Of a DNA stretch of 54,061 bases, positions 52,245-54,061 are shown one piece after another. The notes beneath the pieces were generated by a model. The model did no database searches and was not told the origin of the DNA. It saw only the letters and a list, made by a program, of their open reading frames with translations. The position numbers and the translations under genes were made by a program. The stretch lies in the NCBI RefSeq assembly GCF_017114915.1, contig NZ_JAAUOE010000008.1, positions 78,675 to 132,735 of the forward strand, in the 5' to 3' direction. Position 1 is the stretch's first letter, and each line of letters begins with the position of its first letter. Source of the stretch: Pseudomonas frederiksbergensis (GTDB lineage: Bacteria; Pseudomonadota; Gammaproteobacteria; Pseudomonadales; Pseudomonadaceae).

Positions 52245-54061
52245 TCACTCGTCGAGGAAGGAGCGCAAATGCTCACTTCTCGTCGGGTGGCGCAGCTTGC
52301 GCAGCGCCTTGGCTTCGATCTGACGAATCCGCTCACGGGTCACGTCGAACTGCTTACCAACCTCTTCGAGAGTGTGGTCGGTATTCATGTCGATGCCGAA
52401 GCGCATGCGCAGAACCTTGGCTTCACGGGCAGTGAGGCCGGACAGGACTTCGCGAGTCGCTTCTTTAAGGCTCTCAACGGTGGCGACATCGATTGGCGAC
52501 TGCATGGTCGAGTCTTCGATGAAGTCACCCAGATGGGAGTCTTCGTCATCACCGATCGGGGTTTCCATGGAGATCGGCTCTTTAGCGATCTTCAATACCT
52601 TGCGGATCTTGTCCTCAGGCATTTCCATGCGTTCGCCCAGCTCTTCCGGGGTCGGTTCGCGACCCATTTCCTGCAGCATCTGCCGGGAAATACGGTTGAG
52701 TTTGTTGATCGTCTCGATCATGTGCACCGGAATACGGATGGTGCGGGCCTGGTCGGCGATCGAGCGAGTGATCGCCTGACGGATCCACCAGGTGGCATAA
52801 GTCGAGAATTTGTAGCCGCGGCGGTATTCGAACTTGTCTACCGCTTTCATCAGACCGATGTTGCCTTCCTGGATCAGGTCGAGGAACTGCAGGCCACGGT
52901 TGGTGTACTTCTTGGCGATGGAGATCACCAGACGCAAGTTCGCTTCGACCATCTCTTTCTTCGCGCGGCGGGCCTTGGCCTCACCGATCGACATGCGACG
53001 GTTGATGTCCTTGATCTCGGCGATCGTCAAACCGGTTTCGGTTTCCAGCGCGGTCAGCTTCTGCTGGCAACGAATGATGTCCGGTTGCACGCGACCAATG
53101 GCTTCAGCGTATTTGCTTTTGCCTTTGGCCAGTGCATCGCTCCAGCTTTCGTCGACTTCATTGCCCGGGAACTGGCGCAGGAAGTCGGCACGTGGCATGC
53201 GGGCATCACGCACGCACAGTTGCATGATCGCACGCTCTTGCTGACGCAGACGGTCCAGGGCACTGCGAACACGCTCGACCAGGCTTTCGAATTGCTTCGG
53301 TACCAGTTTGATCGGCATGAACAGCTCGGCCAGGGCCAACAGCTCGGCAATCGCTGCCTTGTTGTGGCGACCGTGCTTTTTCAGCGCCTTGCGGGTGATT
53401 TCCATCTGATCGGCGACAGCGCCAAAGCGCTGAGCGGCGATGACCGGATCCGGACCGCTTTCGGCTTCTTCTTCGTCATCGCTTGCTTCGGCGTCATCGT
53501 CGTCGGTGTCGTCGTCCGCTTTCACGGCTTTCGAATCGACAGGCGGTGGCACTTCGGCTGCAGGCGGCGCAATGCCGTCGTCCGGGTCGATATAACCGCT
53601 CAGGACGTCGGACAGGCGGCCACCTTCGGTGGTGACGCGAGTGTACTCGGAGAGAATATGGTCAACCGTGCCAGGGAAGTGCGCGATTGCGCCCATCACT
53701 TCGCGGATACCCTCTTCAATACGCTTGGCGATTTCGATTTCGCCTTCACGCGTGAGGAGTTCTACCGTACCCATTTCGCGCATATACATGCGCACTGGGT
53801 CGGTGGTGCGACCAATGTCGGTCTCGACCGCTGCCAACGCAGCTGCCGCCTCTTCGGCCGCGGCTTCGTCGGTATCGGCGTCGGCCAGCATAAGGGAATC
53901 CTTATCTGGCGCAACCTCGAATACGTTGATCCCCATGTCATTGATCATGCGGATGATGTCTTCCACCTGTTCCGGATCTGAAATATCCTCCGGCAGGTGG
54001 TCGTTGACCTTGATGTACGCCAGGCCCTTGGCACCGTAGATGCCGACGAACTTGGTGTAAT
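52245..54061 (-). CDS. rpoD: RNA polymerase sigma factor RpoD, 5' part missing
   Basis: The primary sigma factor, open to the window edge. Visible parts are the end of region 1.1 ([21 protein letters not shown]), region 1.2 ([20 protein letters not shown]), an acidic spacer ([20 protein letters not shown]), regions 2.1-2.4 ([35 protein letters not shown]) and region 4.2 ([20 protein letters not shown]). The normal start and the first ~35 residues are not here: upstream of VNDH the frame continues as an aspartyl-tRNA synthetase fragment. A GTG at 53966 is not the real start. The rpoD identity of 52245 to ~54000 is certain; the join is suspect. Confidence 0.95.
   Translation of the reverse strand, partial: YTKFVGIYGAKGLAYIKVNDHLPEDISDPEQVEDIIRMINDMGINVFEVAPDKDSLMLADADTDEAAAEEAAAALAAVETDIGRTTDPVRMYMREMGTVELLTREGEIEIAKRIEEGIREVMGAIAHFPGTVDHILSEYTRVTTEGGRLSDVLSGYIDPDDGIAPPAAEVPPPVDSKAVKADDDTDDDDAEASDDEEEAESGPDPVIAAQRFGAVADQMEITRKALKKHGRHNKAAIAELLALAELFMPIKLVPKQFESLVERVRSALDRLRQQERAIMQLCVRDARMPRADFLRQFPGNEVDESWSDALAKGKSKYAEAIGRVQPDIIRCQQKLTALETETGLTIAEIKDINRRMSIGEAKARRAKKEMVEANLRLVISIAKKYTNRGLQFLDLIQEGNIGLMKAVDKFEYRRGYKFSTYATWWIRQAITRSIADQARTIRIPVHMIETINKLNRISRQMLQEMGREPTPEELGERMEMPEDKIRKVLKIAKEPISMETPIGDDEDSHLGDFIEDSTMQSPIDVATVESLKEATREVLSGLTAREAKVLRMRFGIDMNTDHTLEEVGKQFDVTRERIRQIEAKALRKLRHPTRSEHLRSFLDE
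54009..54061 (-). other. Aspartyl-tRNA synthetase-like fragment fused to rpoD
   Basis: Minus-strand translation reads [18 protein letters not shown] and then VNDHLPEDI of RpoD in the same frame. [16 protein letters not shown] is a characteristic AspRS segment, while RpoD should read QKYLTYAE before VNDH. The shared codons for Val-Asn-Asp (54000-54008) mark the join. Most likely an assembly or contig-end chimera. Confidence 0.75.

Noticed and set aside
1..54061. CRISPR arrays, insertion sequences, prophage or conjugation genes
   Set aside because: No regularly spaced repeats, transposase, integrase or structural phage genes were seen; the only mobile traces are REP/REPIN elements and the tRNA-bounded mini-island.

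Overview
The window is chromosomal DNA from a Pseudomonas, most likely of the fluorescens group. The evidence is the gene content (creBCD, glcB, bioBFHCD, pqqFABCDE, davBA, a GacA-box-driven Rsm sRNA, rpoD), uniformly GC-rich coding, and many copies of Pseudomonas REP/REPIN palindromes. Gene order agrees with what I remember of the creB-to-acyl-CoA-dehydrogenase stretch of P. aeruginosa and the rsmY-pqq-dav-rpoD stretch of P. putida. No database search was run.

Layout. 50-4214: an exported retropepsin-like protein and the creBCD two-component cluster. 4438-8515: a glutathione transferase, an exonuclease/nucleotidyltransferase pair coupled by ATGA, and a divergent response regulator. 8633-17881: housekeeping genes, each its own unit (malate synthase G, ACT protein, RarD, SrkA, PhoX, ModE, ComF), separated by REPINs. 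17845-22532: the biotin operon with a BirA operator. 22638-30398: a mini flagellar-rod-like protein, three paralogous acyl-CoA dehydrogenases and a diguanylate cyclase, with a PsrA-type operator and a perfect CRP/Vfr-type palindrome. 30412-30606: GacA box and rsmY-like sRNA. 30626-32999: divergent LysR regulator and class III aminotransferase. 33106-44082: a minus-strand block, lysine catabolism (davB, davA) and then pqqF-A-B-C-D-E and a prolyl oligopeptidase. 44220-48283: accessory DNA with an orphan M41-like zinc peptidase, an 800-bp duplication around a DUF3077-type gene, a structured leader, and a 1.6-kb mini-island bounded by a 46-bp repeat of the 3' half of a CAU tRNA. 48284-54061: that tRNA, an RmcA-like c-di-GMP protein and rpoD.

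Functional links. davBA starts lysine breakdown through 5-aminovalerate. The pqq genes make the cofactor of periplasmic quinoprotein dehydrogenases. The acyl-CoA dehydrogenases feed beta-oxidation. Two c-di-GMP genes and the Rsm sRNA connect the region to lifestyle control.

The right end is suspicious. The last ~55 bases, read on the minus strand, encode a piece of aspartyl-tRNA synthetase joined in frame to rpoD at a short shared sequence, which looks like an assembly chimera. The observations I consider least explained are the mini rod protein, the M41-like protein, the tRNA mini-island with its coupled gene pair, and the structured leader of the DUF3077 gene.
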